DNA of 64,000 nt from Erinaceus europaeus (Eukaryota > Chordata > Mammalia > Eulipotyphla > Erinaceidae): positions 59,030,528 through 59,094,527 of the forward strand of contig NC_080164.1 of the NCBI RefSeq assembly GCF_950295315.1. Reading direction: 5' to 3'. The translations under genes were made by a program, and so were the position numbers. Positions 54,147-64,000 of the stretch are shown here, one piece after another. The notes under the pieces were generated by a model. The model had not been told where the DNA came from, did not search any database, and saw only the letters and a list, made by a program, of their open reading frames with translations. Numbering within the stretch: position 1 is the stretch's first letter; the number at the start of each line of letters is the position of its first letter.

Positions 54147-54859
54147 ACATTTGAAAATGTAAAGGTATTTCGGAATTGGTCATAGAGATGCAAGACAAAC
54201 TTAAAAATATATTTGCCGGGCTAGCTTTACAGGCGGGAGACAGACGACCAGAGACTCATGGCTGAGCTATACACAGTATCTCTATTCATGTGGAATGCAG
54301 CACAATCTAAGCCATCTAAACTATCCCTAATCACAATCCTGTCCTTATATATATACTTGTGACACTTGAAAATTAGTTACATTTATTTAAATTAAGTACT
54401 GTATGTGATGCTTTTATGCCATAGTGTAGCACTGAGTAGTTATGATAGAGAACATGACTTGAAAAAAGGATAAATATTTTTTATTTGGTTCTTTACAATT
54501 TTTTTTCACACTCTTAAAATAGGTAATATTAAAGGAGGAGTGGGGGAACTTTTTTCTGCTAAGGGCTATTGGGATATTTGTAATATTATTGGCAGGCCAT
54601 ACAAAACTATCAACTTGAAAATTAGCACTTGATGCTGCTATGAAAACAGCCCCTAGATTTACTGAATTCAGACCAATATATGCTTGGTGGGCTAGACATT
54701 CCCAGCACCTGTCTTAGAGGAAAAGAAATCATGTCCATGTGGAGAACTGCTTAAAAGACATTTAAAAATCAAACAATAGTAATTCTACTTATTTTCTTAC
54801 AGAAGTCAGAAGACAGACTTCCCACTTGTTTTATGACCCAAAGCAGACAAGGACAGTAA

Positions 54860-55615
54860 AATGAAAAGAAAACTGCACTAATAACCCTTTTATACAAAGC
54901 TTCTTAACAAAATCTAGTGAATTAAATCCCGCAACATATAAAAAGATGCTTCCTACACCAGAGCAGTGGGGTTGATTAGAGGAATATCAGACAAATTCAG
55001 CAATCACTAAACAAAAACATCCACCAACATAAAGGTGAAAGCCTGAACATACTGATAAAATCCTGATTTTATCCATTCATAATACACACACTACAGATTA
55101 AACTTGGAGAGGAATATCAACTTGATGAACAACTACCAAAAATCTGTATTTGAAGATCATTATTAATAGTGAAAAATAGGAAGCAACTCATGTTCTTCAA
55201 CAGTATATTCATACACCAGACTTACTTATCAATAAAGAGGAATGGATTACTAAAAGCATGCACAATTTGGGTGAATTTCCAGGATATTAGGGTGAGCTAA
55301 ATAAAGCCAATCTCAAGTTACATTTATGTAATTTGATTCATGGGATAAGTCCAGAACAATCAAATTATAGTGATGTAGAATACTAGTTCTTCCTAAGATT
55401 AGAACTGGGGGAAGACTTCACTAGAAAGTAACATGGAAAAAAAAAAAAAAAGTAACAGGAGAGCTTCTGTGTGGTCATAGAGCAGTTCTGTAGATTAATT
55501 CTGGACATGTAATACAATTTCATAGGAACGCATAAATACATGTAAAAGCCAGTCAGCAAAAAAGTCTCTCAATTTTATAGTTGTATATCAATTCTTGGTT
55601 TTGAAAATTATGCTT
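54860..55615 (+). mobile_element. old L1 ORF2/3' end, sense, broken
   Basis: 'aagcaactcatgttcttcaac', 'aataaagaggaatggattac' and 'gatcatYggataagtccag'-like segments follow the order of the end of mammalian L1 ORF2 and its 3'UTR. Many stops. The 5' part (54860-55100) is the 'tagtgaattaaatcccgcaac' region of ORF2. Confidence 0.65.
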
Positions 55616-56310
55616 TAGTTATCGAAGGTGTTTCCATTGGGGGAAGCTTAGCTTTCTGTATTCATTTTGCAATTTGAGCCTGCAGTTCCCTCAAAATAAA
55701 AAAATACAGACTTAGAATTTCAACTCTCCTCATGTCAAAAATAAACAAAAATAAAAGGCAAAATAAAGATATTTTAAGAATTGTAAAAAGTAAAAAGAAT
55801 TAGTCTCTAGAAAATGTATGCCACAGTAAATCTTAGAGGAATTTCATGAGGCTAAAAGGAAATGATGCCATAGGTAAACCTAGATCTATGGAGGGTCTGA
55901 AGAGTTCCAATAACAATAAACATGAATATGTAAGATTTTTTTTTCTCAATTTCTCTGAAACATCTTTTAATAGCACAGTGATAATGCAATACGGAATTAC
56001 GTCTATAAAAACCAAGTACATGAGAATAGGACAACAAGATGGAGGAAATGGAAATATATTTTTGTAAGGTTGATACTTAAGAAGTGGTAAACATTAAGTC
56101 AAGGTACACTGCAGTATGAGAGGTCAAAGGTATTCACTGTAATTTCTAGAGCTGTGCCAACAGCACAAGCCAATTTAGATTGAACATTTCAGGTATTTGA
56201 GTCACATGAATTCACTATGCTATTAAAATACAAGATTTTGCAAAAAAAATTGTAAAGTAACTCACTAATATTTTATAAGAATTTGGATATCAGTTTATAC
56301 AGTAAATTAT

Positions 56311-56507
56311 TTTTTTCTTTATTATTATATAGAGAGAAACTGAAAGAGGAAGGGGAGATAGAGAGGAAAAGAGACAGAGAGACACCTGCAGCCCTGCTTT
56401 ACCACTTGTGAAGCTTTCCCCCTGCAGGTGGGGACCAGGGGCTTGAAGTTGGGTCCTTGAGCACTTGTAATGTGAGCGCTTAACCAGGTGTGCCACCACC
56501 TGGCCCT
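56311..56507 (-). repeat. SINE family B with target duplication
   Basis: Antisense: 'agagagaaactgaaagagg', 'cacctgcagccctgctttac', 'ggtggggaccaggggcttg', 'gccaccacctggccc'. 'cagtaaattatt' flanks it (56299-56310 and about 56511-56522). Confidence 0.88.
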
Positions 56508-57039
56508 TATCAGTAAATTATTAAGACATTTTACATTTCTTTAAACTTTCAGGGTGGTGCTACTAAAAAAAAAATTAAATTACATGTGTCTCGCATTATA
56601 TCTTATCAGTGTTCTATTAGAGCAGGGTTCACATTTTTTTTTCTTTACAAGGCTTGACAGTCAATATTTTAGGATTTGGGGGTCATATGTAATCTCTCCT
56701 GCAGTTATTCAACCTGCTACTACAGCATGAAAGTAGCCATAGGCAATATGTAAGAAAACAACTATTCGGATAAAACTACTTGTAAAACTAAGTGGATGGC
56801 TGAATCTGGCTTATAATTCATACCTTGCTTAACTAATTCTCTAGAGTAACCACAAAAATAAACCCAAACAATACATAAACAATCAAGAAATCTAATGATT
56901 TCTTGTACCAAAATCACAAAAACTTAAAAGTCTAGATGGTTCTCTTGTCAAATTCCTCTAACATTTATAAAAGTTAATCTTACTAAAACATTTTCTAAAA
57001 ATAGTTTGCCAACTTATAAAACTTTTATAATGCCCTGAA

Positions 57040-57313
57040 AATAAACCACATGAGGATACTGAAAGACCACTATACAGGTCAATTATCTCTCATCAATGCA
57101 GATACAGAAATCCTTAATGGAACAATACATAGCAAACTGAATCAGTAAGAGAACACATCATTATTACAAGGATTTAACCTAGAAATAAAAAGTTGATTTA
57201 ACATTCAGAAATCTATGCAATTCATTATGCAAGTAAAGGTGAAAAAAAAAACATAGGCTCATATTAACAGACCTAAGAGTGTATTTAATAACCATTACTA
57301 AGTGTTAATTTTT
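57040..57313 (+). mobile_element. old L1 ORF2, sense, left part
   Basis: 'gcagatacagaaatccttaatgg', 'catagcaaactgaatcagt' and 'gatttaacattcagaaatc' match the reverse-transcriptase region of L1 ORF2. It continues without loss at 58735, so it is the target of the next insertion. Confidence 0.8.
57301..57313. repeat. target duplication (left copy) of the nested L1
   Basis: 'agtgttaattttt'. The right copy was later split by a SINE: its parts are at 58435-58445 and 58722-58734. Confidence 0.82.
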
Positions 57314-58434
57314 TTTTTGCTGTATCATACACAAAATCACCATAATTTATGTCCTTTGACATTATTTGTATATAGCTGTGCCACTGATGATTCTGTTCTC
57401 CCTGGTCTACGTTTTTAAGAGAGTCAGCATATCAAAGACTCAGCCTATGGTCTGTGCATTAAAAAGTTTGAAACATTCAATCAAATTTTCCCCTCATATT
57501 AATTAGTGATTTACATGACTACAAATTAATAGGAGTGTACATAAACACCATTCCCACCACCAAAAGACTGTCTCATAACAACCTCCCTGCCCTGTGAAGC
57601 CAAACATCTACCCTCACCCTCAACCCAGGGCTTTTACTTTGGTGCCCTACTCCAAGTTCAGTCAAATCCTGCTTTGAGTTTCTTGCTTTCTGTTCTTCTT
57701 TCTCAACTTCTGTTTATGAGTGGGATCATTCCATACTCCTCTTTATCTTTGTGACTTAGCTCACTTAACATCATGCCTTCTAGCTCCATCCAAGATGGGT
57801 CAGAGAAGGTAGGTTCATTGTTCTTCATAGTTGTGTAGTATTCCATTGTGTAAATATACCACAGCTTTCTCAGCCACTCATCTGTTGTTGGCACCTGGGT
57901 TGCCTCCAGATTTTAGCTATTATGAAATGTGCTGCTATGAACATAGGTGTACACATACCTTTTTGGTTGGGTGTTATGGAGTCCTTGGGGTACATCCCTA
58001 GGAGAGGAATTACTGGGTCATATGGAAGGTCCATGTCTAGCCTTGTGAGAGTTCTCCAGACTGTTCTCCATAGAGGTTGGACCAATTTACATTCCCACCA
58101 GCAGTGCAGAAGGGTTCCTCTGTTCCCACAGCCTGTCCAGCATTTGTTGCTGCTGTCCTTTTTGATGTATGCCATTCTCACAGGAGTGAGGTGGTATCTC
58201 ATTGTTGTCTTAATTTGCATTTCTCTGACAGTCAGTGACCTGGAGCAATTTTTCCTGTGCTTGTTAGCCTTTTGGATCTCTTCTGTAGTGAATGTTCTGT
58301 TCATATCCTCTGCCCAATTTTGGATGGGATCATTGGCTTTTTTGTTGCTAACTTTGCTAAGCTCTTTTTTGTTTTGGTTATTAGTCTTTTGTCTGATGAA
58401 TGGCATGTGAAGATCTTCTCCCATTCTGTGAGGG
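57314..58434 (-). mobile_element. 5'-truncated L1 with probable 3' transduction, antisense
   Basis: The - strand runs from the ORF2 C-terminal region through the 3' end to an A tail at 57309-57319. The normal L1 3' end (compare 29327) is reached at about 57488, yet 170 bp of unrelated sequence (57320-57487) follow before the A tail. This is the structure of a 3' transduction. A CATAAA hexamer lies about 30 nt before the tail. The whole is inserted in the old + strand L1. Confidence 0.82.
57703..58424 (-). pseudogene. L1 ORF2 C-terminal fragment, frameshifted
   Basis: Two overlapping frames together cover the L1 ORF2p C-terminus. 57870-58424 has [53 protein letters not shown] and [13 protein letters not shown]; 57703-57894 continues with [20 protein letters not shown]. 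The shift lies near 57880. Residues match the Cys-rich C-terminal domain of L1 ORF2p. The reverse transcriptase part is missing because the element is 5'-truncated. It is dead. Confidence 0.93.
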
Positions 58435-58445
58435 AGTGTTAATTT

Positions 58446-58719
58446 AATTTAATTTTATTTATTTTCCCTTTTGTTGCCCTTGTTGTTTTTATTGTGTTGT
58501 AGTTATTATTGTTGTCGTCATTATTAGATAGGACAGAGAGATATGGAGAGAGGAGGAGAAGACAGAGAGGGGGAGAGAAAGACACCTGCAGACCTACTTC
58601 ACCACCTGTGAAGTGACTCCCCTGCAAGTGGGGAGCTGGGGCTCGAACCAGGACCCTTATGCCAGTCTTTGTGCTTCACACCACATGCGCTTAACCGTTA
58701 CGCTACCGCCCAACTCCCA
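58446..58719 (-). repeat. SINE family A inserted in the L1 target duplication
   Basis: Full antisense copy from 'attttatttattttccctttt' to 'gctaccgcccaactccc'. Flanked by 'ggagtgttaattt' (58433-58445 and 58720-58732), which is itself the 5' target duplication of the L1. Insertion order: old L1, then L1(-), then SINE. Confidence 0.9.
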
Positions 58720-58734
58720 GGAGTGTTAATTTTT

Positions 58735-59830
58735 AATAAACTACAAATAGAGTAAAATTTCCTCAACTTGGTAAAAGATAATTAGCAAAAACCTAGTTAA
58801 CACTGTAGCAGTCAAAGACTGCTTTTCCTCTAGGATCAGGAAGAAAAGCAAGGAGACTCTTCACTCATGCTACTTTTATCCAATATTGAAGTCCTAGCAG
58901 GTATAATAAGGCATAAAAAAATGAAAATAATACATGGTGGTATGTCATAAATAAAAAAAAACTGTCCTTATAAATCTAGTTATAGATTTAGAAACTCCTA
59001 GTCTACTAAAAAATATTAAAGAGGTCCCCAACATAAAAATTCAGTATGCAAATCAATAATATAACTGAATGATGAAAAATTTTAAATGACATTTGTAATA
59101 GGCTCAATAAACAACTGTTAGAGAATTTTACTGGCAAATATGAACGACCTTGTTAAACATCATGTGTAAGATGTGTTTCAGCCCACTGAAAACTACAATG
59201 TATTGTTGGGGAACATAAAGAAGATGTACACAAATGGTGAGACGTATCAGTGTTGATGGGCTATCAGTTCCTTCCACAATGATCTTTAGTTTTAGTGTGG
59301 TCCCAATCTAAATCCTTTTGTGCCTTTTAGTAGAAACTGACAAGCTAGTTCTCAATTTTATGGATAGGACTAGGACTAAAAAGGTTAAGCCATTCTGGAA
59401 GAATGAAAATGATTAAAGAACTTGCTGAAAAGCTATAGACATTGATGTGGTATGGTACTGGCTTAGTAGACATATAAAAGAGAACAGAGTAATAGGCCCA
59501 TTATTTATATAGTCAGTTCATCTTTGAAAAAGATTCCAAAGGAATTGGAAAGAAAAAAAAAATCCTTTTTAACAATTAGTGGGATCTTATCAGCTGGATG
59601 TTTATAAAGAAACGATTCAACTTGGAGCCCTATACCTTACACCATATACAAGAATTAACTTGACGTGCTACAGTGGGAAACATGAAAGAACATCACACTG
59701 GGTTGCTGGAAAACTCATGATGTACTTTTGCATCACAAAAAAAAAATCCACCTCACATTTCCACCAAACCAATGAACCTTACACAAAATAATTTAGCAAA
59801 ACAACTTGATTGAACTTAAATAGCAAGTAG
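58735..59830 (+). mobile_element. old L1 ORF2, sense, right part
   Basis: Continues 57040-57313: 'aataaactacaaatagagt', 'aatttcctcaacttggtaaa', 'atcaggaagaaaagcaagg', 'gaagtcctagcaggtataataaggc', then 'ggtatggtactggcttagtagac' and 'tatatagtcagttcatctttg'. Stops throughout. Confidence 0.82.
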
Positions 59831-59964
59831 TTTCTGCTGATCAAAGATACTGTTCTTTTTTTATGTAAGTGAACAGGCTGGTTATACAAGATACTCATAA
59901 TTCTGATACTGGACAGGAGACGTGTTATTTGGGATAAAGATTTCTGACAACTCAGTAATGTTAA

Positions 59965-61138
59965 TCATCAGAGTAAAAATGGGCCTAGAAACTGCAAAAG
60001 TCCACCACTGGTCACTTCTATCAGGAACAGCAGCACAAGTCCTCTCCTGGGCCCTCGTAGGACCTTGCCCTCACCATAAAGCAGCTATGTTAGGGAGGCT
60101 GGGGTATCCTACCCTGCCACTCAAGGAAGATTAGTCCTGAAACTAGTTGTGACCATGAGCTGTGAATTAAACCAATAGAGACTTAAGAGGTTACACAGGC
60201 TCTGGTGCTAAATATAAATCTATATATGGGCTCTGGATTGGGTGGATGGAGGTAAAAAGTTTATTCTATCCACAGAATGTTTTCAAGAATGGGAGCTACT
60301 CTCTCCCCTACTCCAACTTTCTAGCCCTTTCTCTACTCTGACACCATTTTCTCATACAATGTTTTTATCCAACTTCATGCTAGCTATCAAACTCAAGCAA
60401 AACTACTATAGTCTTGGGCCCCTAGAAACATGCCTAAAATGGACTTCTGAGCTTCTTTTCTAGCCCAAGATCTCTAATCTCATTGGCTCTGTTCCTACTT
60501 TTTGGCTCCTGTTCATTAACCATTTTGTCTCACTTTATGTCCTGCCACCTTTCAGACACCAAGTTGTAGATACTACCATGATTCCACCCTGCCTTCTCTG
60601 GGCAGACAAACTCACCAATGTGTCCTGGAACCTCACCTCTCAAGAGCTCTACCCCACTAAGGAAAGACATAAACAGGCTGGGGGTATGGATCGATCTGCC
60701 ATGGCCCAAACTCAGCAGAGAAGCAATTACAGAAGCCAGAACTCCTACGTTCTGCACCCCCAAAACAACTTTGACCCATACTCTCAGTGGGGGAGAAGTG
60801 AGAGGAAGGAGAAGATAAGATGGCTTTGAACCTCAGCTCCATCAGGTCTTAGAGGGAAAGGATGAAAAGGGGAGAGACATTTGGATGTAGTAATAGGGTT
60901 ACATGTAGCTTGGAGAAGACAGTATTGGACCTGGAAGAAAAGTGGGCAATTATGTACAAATATAGACAGAGGTTGTAGACAGTTAATCTCTGTCTGCAAC
61001 CGTGGGAGAACTGTGGTGGTTTGCAATGGAGGGACTTGGGATTCAGAACTCTGGTGATGGGAACAGTGTGGAATTATACCTCTGTTGACATGTAGTTTTG
61101 TAAATCAATATTGAATAGCTAATAAAAAAATTAAAAGA
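59965..61138 (+). mobile_element. L1 long-3'UTR copy, sense
   Basis: Mirror of 46232-47422: 'gccctcaccataaagcagc', 'aatgtgtcctggaacctc', 'gaagcaattacagaagcc', 'gatgggaacagtgtggaatt', 'gtagttttgtaaatcaatatt', 'aataaaaaaatt' tail. Confidence 0.85.
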
Positions 61139-61149
61139 AAAAGCTCTGC

Positions 61150-61325
61150 AAAAGATATCAGGGGTCAGTTAATTCAGTAGAGTGCACGTTGCCACGCGTA
61201 AGACTGAATTTGAGCACTAGCACCAATTCTGGCATCACATACTGCATAGGGATGGGGGGGGGGTGCCCCACTGGTAGCGATTAAATGCTGTGGTGTCTCT
61301 AACCTCTGTCCTCTCTCTCAAAAGA
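61150..61325 (+). repeat. old SINE, family C/D-like
   Basis: 'gtcagttaattcagtagagtgc', 'agactgaatttgagcactagc' and a CT-rich end 'ctctgtcctctctctc'. Includes a G run of ten. Confidence 0.5.
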
Positions 61326-61344
61326 AATGAAAAAGTGAAAATAT

Positions 61345-61437
61345 TGGGCAGGGGAAGTTATTCAGCAGATGTATGTATATGTAAGGCAAGGCCCTGGGTT
61401 TGCTCCCTAGCATGAGTAAAAAAAAAAAAAAAAAGAG
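61345..61437 (+). repeat. old SINE remnant
   Basis: 'aagttattcagcagatgtatg', 'ggccctgggtttgctccc' (B-box like) and an A-rich tail of 17 A. Confidence 0.45.
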
Positions 61438-61549
61438 GATGAGAAGGAAGAAAAAGGAATGGCAGTTTGCATATGAAAAGTTATAAAATGGTTAGCACTC
61501 AGGACTCTGAAATGTTATAAAAATTAGTAGTCATTAAATAAGTAGTAGT

Positions 61550-62060
61550 TAGAATCACCACGAAGTACTGACACTTGAAAGGGCTTTTTAAATCATTCAC
61601 TTGCCCTGTGACCCAGTAGTCCCACTTCTCAGTACAGATAAAATTACATATAAATGTGTCAGTGTTCACAGCAACTGTTTTTCTGGTAGAGTCAGGAGCA
61701 GCCTACTAGTGCACTAATGAGAGCACAAATATCAAATTAAGACCTAGCTATACAAAAAGAAAATGCAGGGAACAATATGGATAAAGTAAAAAAAAAAAAA
61801 AGCTGAGTAAAAATGCCAAATATGAAGAGTCCATCCTGCATTACTACTTACATATGAAACATTAGAAGAGACAAACTAATATAGTGTTGAGAATAAGATT
61901 AGCAGACCACTGGTTATCTGCAAGGAAAGTGCAGAGAAAGGGGGAAAAAAGAACATTTTGGAATGAGAAAATGCATATATACATCTCACTGCCTCAGCCT
62001 GGGCCATCAGTATTTCCTGCCTATACTCATACACACTGAGTGTTAAAGAATAGAATTATA
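61550..62060 (+). mobile_element. old L1 3' end, sense
   Basis: 'ctgtgacccagtagtcccac', 'acagcaactgtttttctgg', 'agcctactagtgcactaatg' and 'atatggataaagtaaaa' keep the order of the end of L1 ORF2 and its 3'UTR. Broken. Confidence 0.65.
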
Positions 62061-62988
62061 AGATTTTGCAGCCATGCATTGTACTTTTACCATTTTCATA
62101 TATAGGAACTATAAAATCTGACCGAAGTAGGTACATTTATATCAATTTAAGATAAAAATGCCACTATTGTTCTATAACAGACAATGCAAGAGTCTTTTTA
62201 TATTAAAGATACATTTCTCCCTCTTGATAAATCAGCAGGCTTATAGATTGGATGAGAAATACCTAACTAGCATGCTTCTCATTTTTGTCTTAGTTGCCAA
62301 GAAATTCAGAGCCATGTTCAATGCTCAATTTCATTATGAACATTCCTGATGACAGATATAACAATTTTTTTTTCCTGTGGGGAAGAGGTGAGGAAGGGAA
62401 TTGGACATAGGAAGAGGGGGGCATTTCATTATTCTGTTTCTCTTTGTTAAACTACTTCAAATCATTGGGGAGGATGATAGTATACAAACCATGGAAATAC
62501 AGACTATTTTGGAAAAAAAAAAAGTTTTACTAGATTTCATTTACTAGTATGCTTTCCAAAAAGTATAGGTTAGGAAAAAAATTGCTATTGCTTAGATGAG
62601 TCATTTACTAAAGTCACATTATCATTTAACTTATGACCAAATAATGTAAATGTACATCATTTTAAAATACACCCATATTGACAGGTAAACACGTCACTTA
62701 CATTTGATTATATGGGCTAGACTGGAGGAGCCAAAGTAAAAAGACGGAATACTTTAAGAGTCTCTAGTGGATCACAGATGACATAAACATTTAAGTGTAC
62801 TTGATTACATTCACAGGTTAAAGAAAGAAATCAGCTCTGTATGCAAATGTTCTCACTGTTACTCTTTTCAGGGATATTTTCTGTCCCTTCACATTTAACA
62901 AAACTACACAACCTTGGCCCTTTGGAGAAAATAAAATGTTTTTATTTCCAAAGGGCATATTCTAGTATACATTAAAAAAACAAACAAA

Positions 62989-63206
62989 GGGGCTGGGTGG
63001 TGGCACACCCGGTTGAGCGCACATGTTATAATGCACCAGGACCCTGGTTCTAGCCCCCTGTCCCCACCTGCAGGAGGAAAACCTTGTGAGTGATACACCA
63101 GTACTGCAGGTGTCTGTCTCTCTCCCTCTCTATCTCTTCTTTCCTCTCTGTTTCTGGATGTCTCTATCCAGTAACTAAATAAAGATAGTAAAAATAAAAA
63201 AAAAAT
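62989..63206 (+). repeat. SINE family B, 26 bp from the VRK2 exon
   Basis: Sense copy on + (antisense to VRK2): 'ggggctgggtggtggcacac', 'ctggttctagccccctgtcc', 'cccacctgcaggagg', CT body, A-rich tail. 'aaaaaacaaacaaa' flanks it (62975-62988 and 63207-63220). Confidence 0.9.
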
Positions 63207-63232
63207 AAAAAACAAACAAAAAAACCTCTCAC

Positions 63233-63412
63233 CAGATCTGTTTCATTATTATCTGTTTCATTATTAAGCAATCTGATCAGCTTCTCATTTTGTACTTCTC
63301 TCAGTGTTGCACAGGTCTCAGTTTTTCTCTCATTGTAGACTTTTTTTTCTCGGAACCTGTTTTGCATCTGATTAACATTAGCTTGTTTTGTTGCAACCTT
63401 TTGTGAGTCAAC
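63233..63412 (-). CDS. VRK2: VRK2 penultimate exon
   Basis: Sixty codons, phase 0 at both ends, from VDSQKVATKQANVNQMQNRF to LLNNETDNNETDL. It belongs to the non-catalytic region between the kinase domain and the membrane anchor. VDSQK.ATKQ, EKKV, ESCAT-like ETCAT and EKLI.L.NNE agree with human VRK2 as I recall it. Acceptor ttctgtatcaacag|gtt and donor ctg|gtgaga are both good. NNETD is tandemly repeated by a perfect 15-bp in-frame duplication (63236-63265), not present in human as far as I remember. It joins the terminal exon in frame (L|ES). Confidence 0.93.
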
Positions 63413-63547
63413 CTGTTGATACAGAATAATAATAAACCATGAAAACTGTAGGTACTTGTAAAAAATGAAATGCATTCATGTCCAAGCTTCAGAAAAAAAA
63501 GGGGGATAAAGAGGAAAGCAATAAATGGGTGTTACAGAAAACACACA

Positions 63548-63597
<50 letters not shown>

Positions 63598-64000
63598 CAT
63601 TGGCAAAATATAGGCCTTTTCTCATCAATAGGACAGCACCAATTAGAATTAGTGTCACTGTTATGCACTCTGGAAATTATCTCTACAGATAACTTGCTTA
63701 TCGAAAATGGCATTTTTACTGAAAACTGTCACATTTTAAAACTGCACATGAATTCATTATTAACCTTTCTGGGAGTGGATCCAGTATATCTTTTTTAGTT
63801 TAAATTCTTATTAATTAGAATCTTGGTTTTCTACCATTGACGTGAACCTAATTGATTTTGAACATATAAAAGGAGCTTATGGTGTTGCTTTTTTAAAAAA
63901 AATAATATTACAGGTTAATTTAACCTTTGAGCAGATGAATAACAAGTTCATGCCATCTAATACTGTATACTAGTACCAGAGGTTAAATTCTACAAGCAGC
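63413..64000 (-). other. VRK2: VRK2 intron, 3' part
   Basis: Intron upstream of the penultimate VRK2 exon. Only a (CA)n repeat is recognised; no further VRK2 exon is visible. Confidence 0.85.
63539..63592. repeat. (CA)n microsatellite
   Basis: About 26 CA units with one CAGA interruption near its left end. Confidence 0.95.

Larger units (their letters stand above)
48732..63232 (-). other. VRK2: VRK2 last intron (14.5 kb)
   Basis: Runs from donor CTG|gtgaga (63232) to acceptor cccatag (48732). Full of L1 and SINE insertions, including a nested L1-in-L1-in-SINE structure at 57040-59830. Stretches without recognised features: 49140-49900, 50270-51085, 52250-53440 (see separate entry), 54150-54860, 55620-56300, 56520-57040 and 62060-62980. 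Confidence 0.88.

Noticed and set aside
57922..58410. 162-codon + strand frame
   Set aside because: Shadow of the antisense L1 ORF2 C-terminus.
1..64000. Bacterial-type systems (operons, CRISPR, phage, toxin-antitoxin)
   Set aside because: Spliced mammalian genes, SINEs and L1s throughout; no spaced direct-repeat array and no long compact genes.

Overview
The window is placental-mammal nuclear DNA: AT-rich, intron-dominated and crowded with retroposons. It holds the 3' parts of two convergent genes. FANCL (Fanconi anaemia E3 ubiquitin ligase) is on the + strand; twelve exons (3-14 of the 14-exon human layout) run from 750 to 48311 and splice in frame to 323 codons plus a stop, exactly the number expected after residue 52 of the 375-residue human protein. 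VRK2 (vaccinia-related kinase 2, a cellular kinase) is on the - strand; its terminal exon (48387-48731) and the exon before it (63233-63412) are present. The stop codons are only 75 bp apart, so the genes lie tail to tail and their 3' ends must overlap or almost overlap. This agrees with the human arrangement as I remember it. || Species: SINEs of at least five tRNA-derived families fill the introns. They are not Alu, B1/B2, CAN or Bov elements. The dominant family A (tRNA-like head, CT-rich middle, CAA/ATAA-rich tail) is the type I associate with hedgehogs (Erinaceidae). That species call is from memory, not from a search. || Layout: 1-749 FANCL intron 2 (partial); 750-17797 exons 3-7; 17798-37511 a 19.7 kb intron of L1 3' ends and SINEs; 37512-41880 exons 8-12, tightly spaced, with a 120-bp intron 10; 41881-47587 intron 12, carrying an antisense L1 with 5'UTR, intact ORF1 and the first 367 codons of ORF2, then a second L1 made only of 3'UTR; 47588-48311 exons 13-14; 48312-48386 the gap between stop codons; 48387-63412 VRK2 last exon, a 14.5 kb intron with nested old and young L1s, and the penultimate exon; 63413-64000 the next VRK2 intron (partial). 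|| Nothing here looks like a new protein-coding system; most open frames are SINE or simple-repeat translations. The most unusual content is retrotransposition structure: (i) an L1 with a 5' end but no 3' end, flanked by a 12-bp target duplication at a TTTT/AAAA site, as if reverse transcription was primed inside ORF2; (ii) a 49-nt 5S rRNA fragment and (iii) a tRNA-Lys 5' half, both tailless and flanked by target duplications; (iv) an L1 insertion carrying about 170 bp of apparent 3'-transduced sequence. FANCL is the RING E3 that monoubiquitinates FANCD2/FANCI in interstrand-crosslink repair; VRK2 is a tail-anchored kinase. No functional link between them beyond their position is claimed.
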